From: Akkermansia sp.
GTDB lineage: Bacteria; Verrucomicrobiota; Verrucomicrobiia; Verrucomicrobiales; Akkermansiaceae
Reading direction: 5' to 3'
Length of the DNA: 49,569 nucleotides
NCBI GenBank assembly: GCA_017471985.1
Contig: JAFURE010000003.1
Location: 1-49,569, forward strand
Position 1 is the first letter of the stretch. Every line of letters starts with the position of its first letter. Position numbers and translations under genes: made by a program. Below are positions 1 to 8,473 of the stretch, piece after piece. The notes beneath the pieces were generated by a model. That model made no database searches. It was not told where the DNA came from and saw nothing but the letters and a program-made list of their open reading frames with translations.

Positions 1-3
1 AGC

Positions 4-230
4 GGGCGATAGCTCAATAGAGCCCGGCGGCTGAGCCGCGTAGCGGCGAAGCCCCGGGTAGGAGTATATAAAATAGATGAGCCCGAGGAACGAGGGCGGC
101 AGATGAGAGGCAGGTTGGCATAAATAACGCGACAATTTCATTACGAGCCGTTTCTGCCGCCCTTTCAGGGCTCATGTTCTTTTTGTACTCGCTGCAGGGG
201 CTTACGCCCCTGCCTATTGAGCTACCGCCC
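4..230. repeat. Nested inverted-repeat element (intergenic)
   Basis: The outer arms are 4-20 and 214-230 (GGGCGATAGCTCAATAG against the complement of CTATTGAGCTACCGCCC, 16 of 17 matching). Inside are ATGAGCCC (77-84) and GGGCGGCAG (94-102), facing CTGCCGCCC (154-162) and GGGCTCAT (168-175), and a perfect hairpin, GCAGGGGC-TTAC-GCCCCTGC, at 194-213. Short reading frames over it are low in complexity and not believable as proteins. The nested symmetry suggests a structured RNA or a non-autonomous mobile repeat. I see no transposase and no target-site duplication. Positions 231-359 hold nothing else I can name. Confidence 0.5.
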
Positions 231-359
231 TCGTACCTCGGGCTTATTAAATTCCGCTCGCCTTCGGTTCGCCATACAGCTCGACAAATTGCCATTTATC
301 GAGTTTTTTAGAGGCTCCCAAATTATAATTGACTTGTCTATCAACAAATTACCATTGGT

Positions 360-1544
360 TTACCCGCGGAGTTCTGCCAGACGGGTAATCACCTCTTCAA
401 TCACATTAGCCGGGCAGGAGGCCCCGGCGGTCACCCCTACCCTCCAGGGGCGGCTAAGGTCGGCAGCGGCCGGTGGAAGGGCGAGTTCGACCTCAGCTTT
501 CCGCTTAAGGTCAAATGAGCGTATTGTATTGAGGTTCTGCAGGCAAGCAGCCTCTTTTACAAAGAAAGTCGGCAGTTTAAGGGAAGCGATGTGTGCCAGG
601 TGCGTGGTATTGGAACTATTGTAACCGCCAATGATGAACATGGCATCCAGCGGTTTATCCAGCAGCTCAAAAAGGGCATTCTGGCGATCCTGAGTGGCCC
701 CGCAAATCGTATCGAAAGCGTGGAAGCGCAAGTCATCGCCATCGCGCTCTGTGACGGCGGCACGCAGAATAGCCTGAATGTGCGCCGTCTCGCTCTTCAG
801 CATGGTGGTCTGGTTGGCCATACCTATTTCCGCCAGATGCACATCCGGGTCGAAGCCGGCAGAATAACAGCCCTCGAAGTGCGCCATCAGAGCAGCCCTG
901 TCCCCCCTGCCATTGATATAATCGGCCAGCATACGTGCCTCGGCCTCATTAAAAATCACGATAAAGTTACCCTTGCCATCCTCACCGCAGGACTGGGAGG
1001 CCGTGGCCTGACTCTCCTCATGGTGGGCCTTGCCGTGAATCACGCTGGTAATGCCCAGCTTGGCATAGTTACGCACCTTCTGCCACACACGAATCACATT
1101 ACCGCAGGTAGAATCCACCAGCTGCACGCCCTTCTCCTCGAGCATGCGGCGCATGAGCACCGACACACCAAAGGCGGGAATAATGACCACATCCTGCTCA
1201 TCCAGCCCCTCATAAACCGGGTCATTCAGGTTCCAGGGCAGGTGACGCAGCCCCATGGCATCCAAATCGGCATTCACGGCCGGATTATGAATAATCTCAC
1301 CAATCAGCCATATACGGCGCCCCGCAAACATGGCACAGGTAGCGTACGCAATCTCAATCGCGCGCTTCACACCATCGCAGAAACCGAACGACGCAGCCAG
1401 ATGCACCTCCAACCCCGGCAGAGAGAGCACATTGCCATTCTCGCGGATGGAGTCCACAAGTTCACTGTTATACTGCTGCACCTTATCGCGCACACGAGCC
1501 ATAACCTCGGGGCGGCGCACATTGATAGGCTTTCTGGCTGTCAT
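360..1544 (-). CDS. ispH: 4-hydroxy-3-methylbut-2-enyl diphosphate reductase
   Basis: Last enzyme of the MEP isoprenoid pathway: a cytosolic [4Fe-4S] protein that reduces HMBPP to IPP and DMAPP. The 394-residue product has the three cluster cysteines in family contexts: C56 (FGFCDGVKRA), C147 (DSTCGNVIRV) and C281 (DTICGATQDRQ). The substrate-binding histidines are in GEIIHNP (H86) and GKAHHEE. It is longer than the roughly 315-residue E. coli enzyme, as in the long cyanobacterial/plant-type forms. I chose the ATG at 1544 rather than an upstream one at 1628 because homology starts shortly after it and a promoter (TTGACA-17-CACAAT) ends six bases before it, which suggests a leaderless mRNA. 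It is divergent from the gene at 1646. Confidence 0.95.
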   Translation of the reverse strand: MTARKPINVRRPEVMARVRDKVQQYNSELVDSIRENGNVLSLPGLEVHLAASFGFCDGVKRAIEIAYATCAMFAGRRIWLIGEIIHNPAVNADLDAMGLRHLPWNLNDPVYEGLDEQDVVIIPAFGVSVLMRRMLEEKGVQLVDSTCGNVIRVWQKVRNYAKLGITSVIHGKAHHEESQATASQSCGEDGKGNFIVIFNEAEARMLADYINGRGDRAALMAHFEGCYSAGFDPDVHLAEIGMANQTTMLKSETAHIQAILRAAVTERDGDDLRFHAFDTICGATQDRQNALFELLDKPLDAMFIIGGYNSSNTTHLAHIASLKLPTFFVKEAACLQNLNTIRSFDLKRKAEVELALPPAAADLSRPWRVGVTAGASCPANVIEEVITRLAELRG

Positions 1545-1550
1545 GGGTAC

Positions 1551-1579
1551 ATTGTGCCTGCAAGTGCCGCGAGTGTCAA
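1551..1579 (-). promoter_or_regulatory. ispH promoter (leaderless type)
   Basis: On the minus strand, TTGACA (1574-1579), a 17-base spacer and CACAAT (1551-1556). Only six bases separate the -10 box from the ispH ATG, so transcription should begin at or beside the start codon. Confidence 0.6.
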
Positions 1580-1610
1580 GAAAAATGGCGGGGTACGCCA
1601 TACTTAGCAC

Positions 1611-1639
1611 TTGCAATCGGTGCGGCATAATAGTAATAT
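1611..1639 (+). promoter_or_regulatory. Promoter of the 1646 gene (leaderless type)
   Basis: TTGCAA (1611-1616), a 17-base spacer and TAATAT (1634-1639). The ATG at 1646 lies seven bases beyond the -10 box. The in-frame ATG at 1640 touches the -10 box and is a less likely start. Confidence 0.5.
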
Positions 1640-1645
1640 ATGGCC

Positions 1646-2164
1646 ATGAATATGCCCCTTTTCCGCCTGCTGTTGGCAGTACTCTGCCTGCTGGCAGCCC
1701 CCCTCAGCATGGCCCAGAGCCCGGATTTGGTGAACGAAGACCGTGATCTGGTGCGAGTGATGCGCCACCCGGATGGCTCGAAGGCCGTCTACAAGCGCCA
1801 GGCCGGCTGGCGCGGCATGCGCTGTGCCACCTACACCGCCAGTGGCAGACTGGCTGCCATCAACGACTACACCGAGGGTAAGTACGGCCAGCTGGTGGCC
1901 TGCGTTATTTACAACAGCAAGCGCCAACCCATCTACAAGGTATCCTACGGCTACGACTCTCAGGCCCGCCTGATTGAGGAGCGCATGTATGCCCACCCCT
2001 CCAACAAGCTGGTGCAGCGCGTGATTTACAAGTACGACGCCAACGGCAACCGTGCCAAACCGCTCATTATCTCCCTCAACAACACCGGGGCAGATATCGC
2101 CCCCACCATCAATGAAGACGTCACCAGCGCTCACCGCGAGCTGCGCGGTCGCCGTCGCCGCTGA
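1646..2164 (+). CDS. Secreted protein of unknown function
   Basis: About 172 residues with a clear Sec signal peptide: a hydrophobic run (LFRLLLAVLCLLAAP) and a likely cleavage after SMAQS. The mature part is rich in short beta-type segments ending in Tyr/Arg pairs, such as YGYDSQARLIEERMY and YKYDANGNRAK, which recall YD/RHS-like strand repeats, and it ends in a basic tail (RGRRRR). I do not recognise a family with a known function. Three in-frame ATGs occur at 1640, 1646 and 1652; the promoter position favours 1646. It is the first gene of a tightly packed + strand run reaching menD. Confidence 0.7.
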   Translation: MNMPLFRLLLAVLCLLAAPLSMAQSPDLVNEDRDLVRVMRHPDGSKAVYKRQAGWRGMRCATYTASGRLAAINDYTEGKYGQLVACVIYNSKRQPIYKVSYGYDSQARLIEERMYAHPSNKLVQRVIYKYDANGNRAKPLIISLNNTGADIAPTINEDVTSAHRELRGRRRR

Positions 2165-2197
2165 TAATCCGCACCCCAAACCCGAACAGATATCCCC

Positions 2198-2491
2198 ATG
2201 GAAACTTTCTCCTGGAAAGACAAGGATGCCGATGGCAACAAGGTCGTGTATGAGGCCAGTCACTTCGGCGGCTGGTGGCAGCTCACCTGCACCCCCAAGG
2301 TAGGCCGAGCCATGAAAGACGACGTGATTGCCGAGCCCGCCGAGTTCACCCCCGAACTGTGGCAAACCCTGCGTGACCTACTGTGGCGCAAATACCAGCG
2401 CCGCCGCGTGTCCTGGGCACTTATTGAGCACATTGACGCCATACTGGCCGGCAAGGCCACCAATGAACGCCGAGATCAGCGCCGCAAATGA
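2198..2491 (+). CDS. Small hypothetical protein (97 aa)
   Basis: A 97-residue soluble, charged protein with no signal peptide or membrane segment. The N-terminal half has aromatic, strand-like pieces (FSWKDKDADGNKVVYEASHFGGWWQLT); the C-terminal half is helical and basic (LWQTLRDLLWRKYQRRR ... NERRDQRRK). The stop codon overlaps the start of mazG (ATGA), so the two are probably translationally coupled. No family recognised; size, coding character and the overlap make it a likely real gene. Confidence 0.65.
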   Translation: METFSWKDKDADGNKVVYEASHFGGWWQLTCTPKVGRAMKDDVIAEPAEFTPELWQTLRDLLWRKYQRRRVSWALIEHIDAILAGKATNERRDQRRK

Positions 2492-3306
2492 CTGACGACG
2501 AAATGATAAACTGCCGTGAGCCCGAGCGCCAGCTTGAGCGGGCCATTGCCGTCATGCACCGCCTGCGAGCCCCCGGCGGCTGCCCGTGGGACGCCGAGCA
2601 GACCCACGAGAGCCTTATACCCAACCTCATCGAAGAGTCCTACGAATGCATCGACGCCATTCGCGCGAAAGACTGGGCTCACCTGCGCGAGGAGCTCGGG
2701 GATGTTCTGCTACAGGTACTCTTTCATGCCGAACTGGCAGAGGAAAATCCCGAGGCTGGATTCACCCTGGCAGATGTCGCCTGCGACCTGAGCGACAAGA
2801 TGGTACGCCGGCACCCGCATGTGTTCGGCACAGCTCAGGTGCAGGACAGCGACGGCGTGCTCACGCAGTGGGATGCCATTAAGCGAAAAGAACAATCGAT
2901 TGAGGATAAACCCTATCTGAAAAACTGCGGCAAGGGGCTACCCTCGCTGCTGAAGGCATACAAAATCACCAAAAAAGTTGCCAAGGTGGGTTTTGACTGG
3001 CCCGATCATGCCGGAGTAGTGGAAAAGATTCGAGAGGAAACAGACGAAGTGGCCGAAACGCTGGCATTGCCCGATAACGACCCGCAGGTGGAAGAAGAAC
3101 TGGGCGACCTGCTCTTCACCACGGTCAATCTCTGCCGCCGCCGCAAAGTTGACCCCGAGGTTGCACTCGATGCCGCCAACCGCAAGTTTGAACGCCGCTT
3201 CAACACACTCGAAAAACTACTGAGGGCTCAGGGAATCAGTCTGGAAGACGCCACAGCCGAACAGATGGAAGCCGCCTGGCAACAGGCTAAAAAACAGCAA
3301 TCCTGA
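2488..3306 (+). CDS. mazG: Nucleoside triphosphate pyrophosphohydrolase MazG
   Basis: Hydrolyses (d)NTPs to NMP plus pyrophosphate; a house-cleaning enzyme linked to stress physiology. The 272 residues match the usual two-domain length (E. coli 263). The N-terminal domain opens with the diagnostic GGCPWDAEQTHESL and has the metal motif EExxE (E49, E50, E53) followed by ExxD (E69, D72 in EELGDVLLQVLFHAE). The second domain repeats the pattern (REETDEVAET ... EEELGDLLFTTVNLCRR). The ATG overlaps the preceding stop codon by four bases, and a lipoprotein gene starts five bases after its stop, so it sits inside an operon. Confidence 0.95.
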   Translation: MTDDEMINCREPERQLERAIAVMHRLRAPGGCPWDAEQTHESLIPNLIEESYECIDAIRAKDWAHLREELGDVLLQVLFHAELAEENPEAGFTLADVACDLSDKMVRRHPHVFGTAQVQDSDGVLTQWDAIKRKEQSIEDKPYLKNCGKGLPSLLKAYKITKKVAKVGFDWPDHAGVVEKIREETDEVAETLALPDNDPQVEEELGDLLFTTVNLCRRRKVDPEVALDAANRKFERRFNTLEKLLRAQGISLEDATAEQMEAAWQQAKKQQS

Positions 3307-3310
3307 TGAT

Positions 3311-4255
3311 ATGAAACAACGCCTGTTCCGCTTGTTACTGCTCCTGCTCTGCTGCCTGCTGCCGGTGGCATGCAGCACCCGCGAGGTGGTGGAGGAGCGC
3401 CCCGACAATCCGCTGTCGCAGGAACCGGGACAAGAGCTTGCAGGCTTCACCGCCAACCCGCTGCTGCCCGGTGGCGGAGGACTGGGAGCCGAGACCATGC
3501 GAGTGACCTCCGAGGCCGAGCTCAGGAAAATCGACAACGGAGCTGAAGGAGAACTCATCTGGACCGACCCCGACAACCCCGATGCCGACATTCCCGGGCT
3601 GACTGCAGCCTTTGAGAACCGCCGTCAGGGTAACGGCTGGCTGAACAACCTCGGGCGTGGCCTCAAGCTCTCACGCCGCGAGGGGCGCCCGCTGCTGGTA
3701 TGGTTCCACAATTCCGTCACCAGCCCCAAAAGTAAAACACTCGGCTCGGAACTGCTCGAAACAGCCAAGTTCGACTACTGGTGCAAGGACAGGATTGTGC
3801 GCGTGAAGCTCGATGCCGGTGCAGCCATGGACGAAACCGCTGCCGGCAGTGCCCGCTACAGCATGAGTTCCATCAATAATCTGGCACGCCGCTACAACCT
3901 CAAGCGCTACCCTGCTCTCGTAGTGGTTGACCCCTGCGGCAAAATTACCGCCCGAGTGGATGGCTACGACGGGTTCATAACCGAGGTCGAGGCCGAAATC
4001 AAACTGGGGGTGGAAACCGCTGAGCAGAACTACAGGGCATACCGCGCCAAACTGAGCCAGAGGGGCTACCGCGAATGGCGCTCCCGCAAGGGCGAAACAA
4101 GTTTTGCCAAACTTCAGCGCTATGATGAAGAGAAGCAGATTGTCTACCTGCGCTCACCCGGCGGCAAAGTCTCCCGCACCCATCTGGACAAATTCTGCAA
4201 GGACGACATCGATTACCTCGATGCCCACGCCCGCGGCGAACACAGCGACGACTGA
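3311..4255 (+). CDS. Thioredoxin-like lipoprotein
   Basis: A 314-residue predicted lipoprotein: a hydrophobic N-terminus (LFRLLLLLLCCLLPVAC) ends in a lipobox with Cys at residue 21. After a low-complexity Pro/Gly linker, residues about 115-240 show a thioredoxin-like pattern: a strand with LLVWFHNS, a helix, RIVRVKLDA, then RRYNLKRYPALVVVDPCGKI with the cis-proline-type RYPALVVVD. The CxxC site is absent (HNSVTSPKS at that position), so it is probably not a disulfide oxidoreductase. The C-terminal 70 residues are basic (WRSRKGETSFAKLQRYDEEK). Likely envelope-facing; exact role unknown. It follows mazG by four bases. Confidence 0.75.
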   Translation: MKQRLFRLLLLLLCCLLPVACSTREVVEERPDNPLSQEPGQELAGFTANPLLPGGGGLGAETMRVTSEAELRKIDNGAEGELIWTDPDNPDADIPGLTAAFENRRQGNGWLNNLGRGLKLSRREGRPLLVWFHNSVTSPKSKTLGSELLETAKFDYWCKDRIVRVKLDAGAAMDETAAGSARYSMSSINNLARRYNLKRYPALVVVDPCGKITARVDGYDGFITEVEAEIKLGVETAEQNYRAYRAKLSQRGYREWRSRKGETSFAKLQRYDEEKQIVYLRSPGGKVSRTHLDKFCKDDIDYLDAHARGEHSDD

Positions 4256-4271
4256 CCACGGCACAAGTACC

Positions 4272-4898
4272 ATGAACAAGTCCGACGCCACCAAGGCGCA
4301 CATCATGCGCGCAGCCATTGCACAGTTCACCCGACTGGGCTTTGACGGGGCATCCATGCGCGAAATTGCCAACGAAGCGGGCGTCAATATCGGGCTGATT
4401 CGCTACCACTTCGGCAGCAAGGCCGACCTGTACCGGGATACACTGGCCCATGTATCGGAGCAGTACAACGAAGTCTGCCTGGCAGCCCTTGCTCAGGCTC
4501 GGGAAAACGGCGATGTGGAGGAGCTCATCTACTCCTGGCTGGCAGCCCCCATCAACCACTGGCAGGATTCCACCGTGGCCACCGGCGAAGAAGTGCTCTG
4601 TTTCCTCAATAAAATGGGATATGAAGCCCCGGAACTCACACGCGAGGTGTACGAATCGCACTACTCCTACGCCCTTCAGGAATGGCAGGAGGCCGTGCAG
4701 GCGCACTTTCCCGGCATGGAGCGGGCTGATTGGTTGTGGTGCCTGACCTGCCTGCGCGGCATGTATTTCAATATAGTGGCGCACAATGACTTCACCCTCT
4801 GGGGGCTACCCGCCATTCACGGCAAGGAACCCGCCATACGCCGACTGGCGACAGATGCCGTAGCCCTGCTGCGCACCTATACGCAGAATCAGGCGTGA
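4272..4898 (+). CDS. TetR/AcrR-family transcriptional regulator
   Basis: A 208-residue TetR-type repressor. The N-terminal helix-turn-helix is textbook: AHIMRAAIAQFTRLGFDGASMREIANEAGVNIGLIRYHFGSKADLYRDTL (broken here only by my reading), with the recognition-helix motif YHFGSKADLY. The C-terminal all-helical ligand/dimer domain (about residues 60-208) is Trp-rich and resembles the CerR-like C-terminal class. The ATG at 4272 is used because the domain begins there; the frame is open further upstream but overlaps the lipoprotein gene. Its target is not shown by the sequence; neighbours are a lipoprotein and a sugar mutarotase. Confidence 0.88.
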   Translation: MNKSDATKAHIMRAAIAQFTRLGFDGASMREIANEAGVNIGLIRYHFGSKADLYRDTLAHVSEQYNEVCLAALAQARENGDVEELIYSWLAAPINHWQDSTVATGEEVLCFLNKMGYEAPELTREVYESHYSYALQEWQEAVQAHFPGMERADWLWCLTCLRGMYFNIVAHNDFTLWGLPAIHGKEPAIRRLATDAVALLRTYTQNQA

Positions 4899-4969
4899 CA
4901 TTCTGCCAATGTTTTCTCGACAAGGGGGCTGCAATCTGCTACCATATCGCCACACAAAATCAGTTTTTT

Positions 4970-5818
4970 ATGATTACCACGGAATACCCCTACGGCCGCG
5001 ACTTTCCCATTCTGCGCATCTCTACCGAACTGTGCACGGCAGAGATATCCCTTTACGGCGCTCAGGTGCTGCAGTGGACCCCCACCGGTCAGCTGCCGGT
5101 CATCTTCATGAGCCCCAAGGCCGTCTTTACCAAGGGTAAGGCCCTGCGTGGCGGTATACCGCTCTGCTGGCCCTGGTTCGGCAAGAATACCGAGGATGCC
5201 ACCCTACCCTCGCACGGCGTGGCCCGTATATCCACCTGGCAGCATGCCGGAACTGAGGAACTGGAGGACGGAACCGTGAAAATCATACTGGCACTGCCGC
5301 CCGAGCAGGAGCTCATGCCCAGCGGGGCCGTTATCATTGAGCTGGGCAAAGAACTCATGATTACCCTGCTCACCCTCGATGTGCAGCGCACCATGCCGTT
5401 CTCTGCCGCCATGCACACCTACTTTGCCGTGAGCGACTACGAACAGGTTGCCGTCACCGGGCTCGAGGAGTGCGATTTCACCGAGTTCGCGGCGGATGCC
5501 GTTCCGCACTGCGAGGACCCGCTCATCCCAGCCGGGCACATCGACCGCATTTATCACCCCGTGGCAGAAGAACAGGAAATCACCATTCATGACCCCGCCT
5601 GGGAGCGCAGCATCCGCATCTGTCGCGCAGGCTCAGGCTCCGCCGTTGTGTGGAACCCCGGTCAGGAACTTGCCGACTCCATGGGCGATTTGGGGGCAGA
5701 AGCCGCCAGGGGATTCCTGGCAGTTGAGACCGCAGCCGTACCGGCCGAAAACCTCATGCTGCGCTGCGGCGAAACGCATAGCATGACCACCCGCATTCAG
5801 GTTATTTCCGTTGCCTGA
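4970..5818 (+). CDS. D-hexose-6-phosphate mutarotase (YeaD type)
   Basis: An aldose-1-epimerase superfamily protein (282 aa) that interconverts the anomers of hexose 6-phosphates. The YeaD-branch signatures are visible: ALRGGIPLCWPWFG (residues 58-71), SHGVAR with the likely general-acid His82, a second conserved His in MHTYFAVSDY, and VVWNPG followed by FLAVETAAV, where the Glu is the likely catalytic base. I start at 4970; an upstream in-frame ATG at 4895 would overlap the TetR gene and adds no homology. A weak promoter (TCGACA-17-TACCAT) can be drawn at about 4920-4948. A SanA-type gene begins two bases after its stop. Confidence 0.88.
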   Translation: MITTEYPYGRDFPILRISTELCTAEISLYGAQVLQWTPTGQLPVIFMSPKAVFTKGKALRGGIPLCWPWFGKNTEDATLPSHGVARISTWQHAGTEELEDGTVKIILALPPEQELMPSGAVIIELGKELMITLLTLDVQRTMPFSAAMHTYFAVSDYEQVAVTGLEECDFTEFAADAVPHCEDPLIPAGHIDRIYHPVAEEQEITIHDPAWERSIRICRAGSGSAVVWNPGQELADSMGDLGAEAARGFLAVETAAVPAENLMLRCGETHSMTTRIQVISVA

Positions 5819-5820
5819 CT

Positions 5821-6492
5821 ATGAGTGATTCCCCCCGCAAAAAATCACTGTTGCGCCGCTTTCTCGAGCTGTGTCTGTGGGGAGTGCTGGCTATCGGTCT
5901 GCTTATCGGGCTGTCCGAGGGATGGGTCCTTCTGCTCTCGCACGGTCGCTGCCACGACAGTGTTGCAGAGTGCCAACCGAACTCTGTCGGACTTGTACTG
6001 GGGTGCTCCAAGTACATTCGGCGTGGATACAATAACTATTTCTACGTCAATAGAATGAAAGCTGCCGCCAAACTGTGGCGCAGCGGCAAGGTGCGCTGTC
6101 TCATCGTATCGGGCGACAATCGGGCCATGAACTACAACGAGCCGAGGGACATGAAGAACTCCCTCATTCAGCTGGGGGTTCCGGCCGACAGAATTGTGTG
6201 CGACTTTGCCGGCATCTGCACCTACGACTCTGTGGTCAGGGCCAACAAAATCTTCGGAGCGGACAAACTTATCATCGTCAGTCAGGAGCCCCACGCCGAA
6301 CGTGCCGTAGCCATAGCTCGCCAACTGGACATCGAGGCAGAAGGGCTCAACGCCCCGAGCTTCGCCATGAAACGCAGCGCGCTCATACGGTTCTATCTGC
6401 GGGAACGCGCCGCCCGCATCTCCATGGTGTATGATATTATCACCAATCGCACGCCGCACCACATGGGTCAACCGGTCAGGTTGCCCTACTGA
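5821..6492 (+). CDS. SanA/YdcF-family (DUF218) membrane protein
   Basis: A 223-residue protein with one N-terminal membrane segment (about residues 13-33, LCLWGVLAIGLLIGLSE) and a periplasmic DUF218 domain. Motifs match the SanA branch: LVLGCSKYIRRGYNNYFYVNRMKAAAKLW, CLIVSGDNRAMNYNEP, the loop DFAGICTYDSVVRANKIFG, and ISQEPHAERAVAIA. E. coli SanA contributes to envelope barrier function (vancomycin exclusion at high temperature); the biochemical activity of the family is not settled. It starts two bases after the mutarotase stop and precedes menD by 20 bases. Confidence 0.85.
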   Translation: MSDSPRKKSLLRRFLELCLWGVLAIGLLIGLSEGWVLLLSHGRCHDSVAECQPNSVGLVLGCSKYIRRGYNNYFYVNRMKAAAKLWRSGKVRCLIVSGDNRAMNYNEPRDMKNSLIQLGVPADRIVCDFAGICTYDSVVRANKIFGADKLIIVSQEPHAERAVAIARQLDIEAEGLNAPSFAMKRSALIRFYLRERAARISMVYDIITNRTPHHMGQPVRLPY

Positions 6493-6512
6493 TATATCTC
6501 TTCTCTGAACTT

Positions 6513-8072
6513 ATGAAAAGCCTCATCTCATGCTGTGCAACAGCCGGTGTAGCAGAATGGGTCTGCTGCCCCGGGGAACTCAATATTCCCCTGCTCGCCA
6601 CTCTCGCTCAGTGCCCCATTGTTCACCGCTGGAGCCAGCAGGATGAACGAACCGCCGCCTACTTTGCGCTGGGGCGCATACAGGCTACAGCCCGTCCGGT
6701 CGCCGTGGTGGCCGGTAGCGGTGCCGCAGCGGCAGCTCTGGCTCCCGCTGTGGTCGAGGCCTACTACCAGCGCCGCCCCCTTATTGTCATCACCATTGAC
6801 GATAAAGAGAACGCCGGTGGCTCAGGGGCACCCGGGCACATCGAAACAGAGGGACTTTTCGGCATTTATGCCCCCACCATTGAGGTTACGCTGCCCTGCG
6901 CTGTATCTGACCTGCCCAATCTCGCAGCCGGCTGTGCAGAGGGATTCCCCATTCACCTGAGCCTGCGATTGACGGAGGCATCCCGCAGCAGTTGTGACTT
7001 CACCGGCCTGGAAGTAGCAGAGCCGCCTTCCGCGCCGCCCTTCCGCGCCTCGCTCGTGGCGCTCTCGCAGATGCTGCGTTTCCGTGCCGTTGAAGGTCTG
7101 GTGCTGGTCATCGGCGGGCTGGATCCCGACGAGCAGGAACCGGCGGTCTGGCTGGCCCGCACCCTGCGAGTGCCGATTGTGGCCGAAGCCGCCAGTGGAT
7201 TGCGTGAAGTGCTCTCTGCCTTCATGCTGCACGGGGCCGACCAGCTCCTGCCGCGCTATGCGCCGCGCTACGTTCTGCGAATCGGCGATGTGCCCACCGG
7301 TGCCTACTGGCGTGCACTCGAGGACATGCCGGGAACGGAGGTATTCTCCATCACCCGCAGCGGGTTCTCGGGCCTGTGCCGCAAGAGCACGGTGATTGAG
7401 GGCGAGCTCGAGCAGGTCATGAAGGCGCTGGGCGATGTTCCCCATATCGGCGACACCGAGGGGCTTATGCAGCGCAGCCGCCGTGCCTCCGGTCGTATTG
7501 AAGAGCTGCTGCTCGCCTACCCGGAAAGCGAGGCTGCCATGGTGCGCTATTTCTCCAATCAGGCCGGTATTGCCGATGTGCTCTGTCTGGGGTCCGTCAC
7601 CACCATGCGCCTGTGGAATAACTACGCCCAGACCCACGTTCCCACCCATTATGTGCGTGCTCACAGTACCACCGGCAGCTCAGACGGCACCGTATCAGCC
7701 TTCCTGGCCAACAGTGCAGATGCCGACTATGCCTGCTGCCTGACAGGTGATTTAGCGCTACTGCGCGACTGTGCCGCCGCTACCATGTTGCCCCAGCTGC
7801 CCCCTGCCCGCCGTGTGGTAGCCGTGCTCAACAATGAAGGAGCGGGCAATGCCTTTACTCCCGGCATGGATGCCGAACTTCACCGCCTGATGGTACAGCC
7901 CCCGACCTATGATATGCAGGAGGTTGCGCGCCTGTGGGGTGCCGAATACTACGCCATTCACTGCGAGGCAGACTTCGAGGTGCTCGATTCCCTGGAGCCC
8001 ACGGCCTTTGTGCTGCTCGACATCATTCCCGATCAGGAGCAAACTGCAGCATTCAACGCCGCACTCCGGTAA
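6513..8072 (+). CDS. menD: MenD-like thiamine-diphosphate enzyme (SEPHCHC synthase)
   Basis: Probable 2-succinyl-5-enolpyruvyl-6-hydroxy-3-cyclohexene-1-carboxylate synthase, the first committed step of classical menaquinone synthesis. The N-terminal Pyr domain has the MenD-like stretch DERTAAYFALGRIQATARPVAVV, including the thiamine-activating Glu (E45), and PLIVITIDD. The C-terminal PP domain has TGDLALLRDCAA (the metal/ThDP motif, GDLS-type in MenD) and VLNNEGAGNAF where MenD has a Gly-rich NNGGGIF-like loop. The 519-residue length is slightly below E. coli MenD (556). Other men genes are not in this window, so pathway membership rests on family resemblance. Confidence 0.78.
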   Translation: MKSLISCCATAGVAEWVCCPGELNIPLLATLAQCPIVHRWSQQDERTAAYFALGRIQATARPVAVVAGSGAAAAALAPAVVEAYYQRRPLIVITIDDKENAGGSGAPGHIETEGLFGIYAPTIEVTLPCAVSDLPNLAAGCAEGFPIHLSLRLTEASRSSCDFTGLEVAEPPSAPPFRASLVALSQMLRFRAVEGLVLVIGGLDPDEQEPAVWLARTLRVPIVAEAASGLREVLSAFMLHGADQLLPRYAPRYVLRIGDVPTGAYWRALEDMPGTEVFSITRSGFSGLCRKSTVIEGELEQVMKALGDVPHIGDTEGLMQRSRRASGRIEELLLAYPESEAAMVRYFSNQAGIADVLCLGSVTTMRLWNNYAQTHVPTHYVRAHSTTGSSDGTVSAFLANSADADYACCLTGDLALLRDCAAATMLPQLPPARRVVAVLNNEGAGNAFTPGMDAELHRLMVQPPTYDMQEVARLWGAEYYAIHCEADFEVLDSLEPTAFVLLDIIPDQEQTAAFNAALR

Positions 8073-8084
8073 AGCAACGGAGTT

Positions 8085-8327
8085 TTACTCAGACTCCTCA
8101 CTGCTCTCGGGCATCAGGTCAAAATGGCAGACCGCGCGGCGGGGTTTTATCGCCAAATCCAGCGCGGCATCTGCCACATGCGCGGGGTCGGTATCAAACC
8201 GGTAAGCGTAACAGTCCGGACAGGTTGCCGCTGACTTGTCCACAATGGAGCCACAAACCGCACAGAGCTTGTAACTCGTGGGGTCATTCGATACTGTCGT
8301 GGCGATTTCGCGGCGTTTTGTCCTCAT
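8085..8327 (-). CDS. Small zinc-ribbon protein
   Basis: An 80-residue protein with a single treble-clef/zinc-ribbon pattern, CAVCGSIVDKSAATCPDC: two CxxC knuckles 11 residues apart that should bind one Zn. The C-terminal half has an acidic tail (PESSEESE). The partner is unknown; such proteins are often RNA- or protein-binding adaptors. The ATG at 8327 is preferred over an upstream alternative because a promoter ends seven bases before it. It converges on menD with 12 bases between stops. Confidence 0.7.
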   Translation of the reverse strand: MRTKRREIATTVSNDPTSYKLCAVCGSIVDKSAATCPDCYAYRFDTDPAHVADAALDLAIKPRRAVCHFDLMPESSEESE

Positions 8328-8334
8328 GCCTGCC

Positions 8335-8364
8335 AGTATACCCCTGCCCGCTCTATTCTGGCAA
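8335..8364 (-). promoter_or_regulatory. Promoter of the zinc-ribbon gene (leaderless type)
   Basis: On the minus strand, TTGCCA (8359-8364), 18 bases, TATACT (8335-8340), then seven bases to the ATG at 8327. Confidence 0.5.
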
Positions 8365-8414
8365 GCCCGGCCTGAGTCATATTGACGCGCTATCACCTGC
8401 ACCCTCGTTTTTTT

Positions 8415-8443
8415 ATAAAAATTAGAATTTTTCTAATTTTTAT
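8415..8443. promoter_or_regulatory. AT-rich perfect palindrome upstream of nrdA
   Basis: Perfect 13-bp arms, ATAAAAATTAGAA (8415-8427) and its complement (8431-8443), around a TTT loop. The right arm ends three bases before the nrdA -35 box. It could be an operator or a factor-binding site for nrdAB; as a terminator it would be weak because the stem is nearly all A/T. Confidence 0.5.
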
Positions 8444-8445
8444 GA

Positions 8446-8473
8446 TTGACATCCGAAGATATGGTGCTATTAT
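8446..8473 (+). promoter_or_regulatory. nrdAB promoter with a possible NrdR-like box
   Basis: TTGACA (8446-8451), 16 bases, TATTAT (8468-8473). The ATG is 35 bases downstream, with AGGA and AAGG in the leader. At 8484-8499, ACACCACATATAGGAA matches the published NrdR box pattern (ACACwATATaTwGTGT) at about 11 of 16 positions. A second copy about 30 bases upstream is poor, so NrdR control is only a suggestion. Confidence 0.55.

Noticed and set aside
14..624. Short frames at 14-295 (-) and 217-624 (+)
   Set aside because: They lie over an inverted repeat or antisense to ispH and have no protein-like features.
591..1607. 338-codon open frame on + across ispH
   Set aside because: Antisense shadow of ispH, which has all three cluster cysteines.
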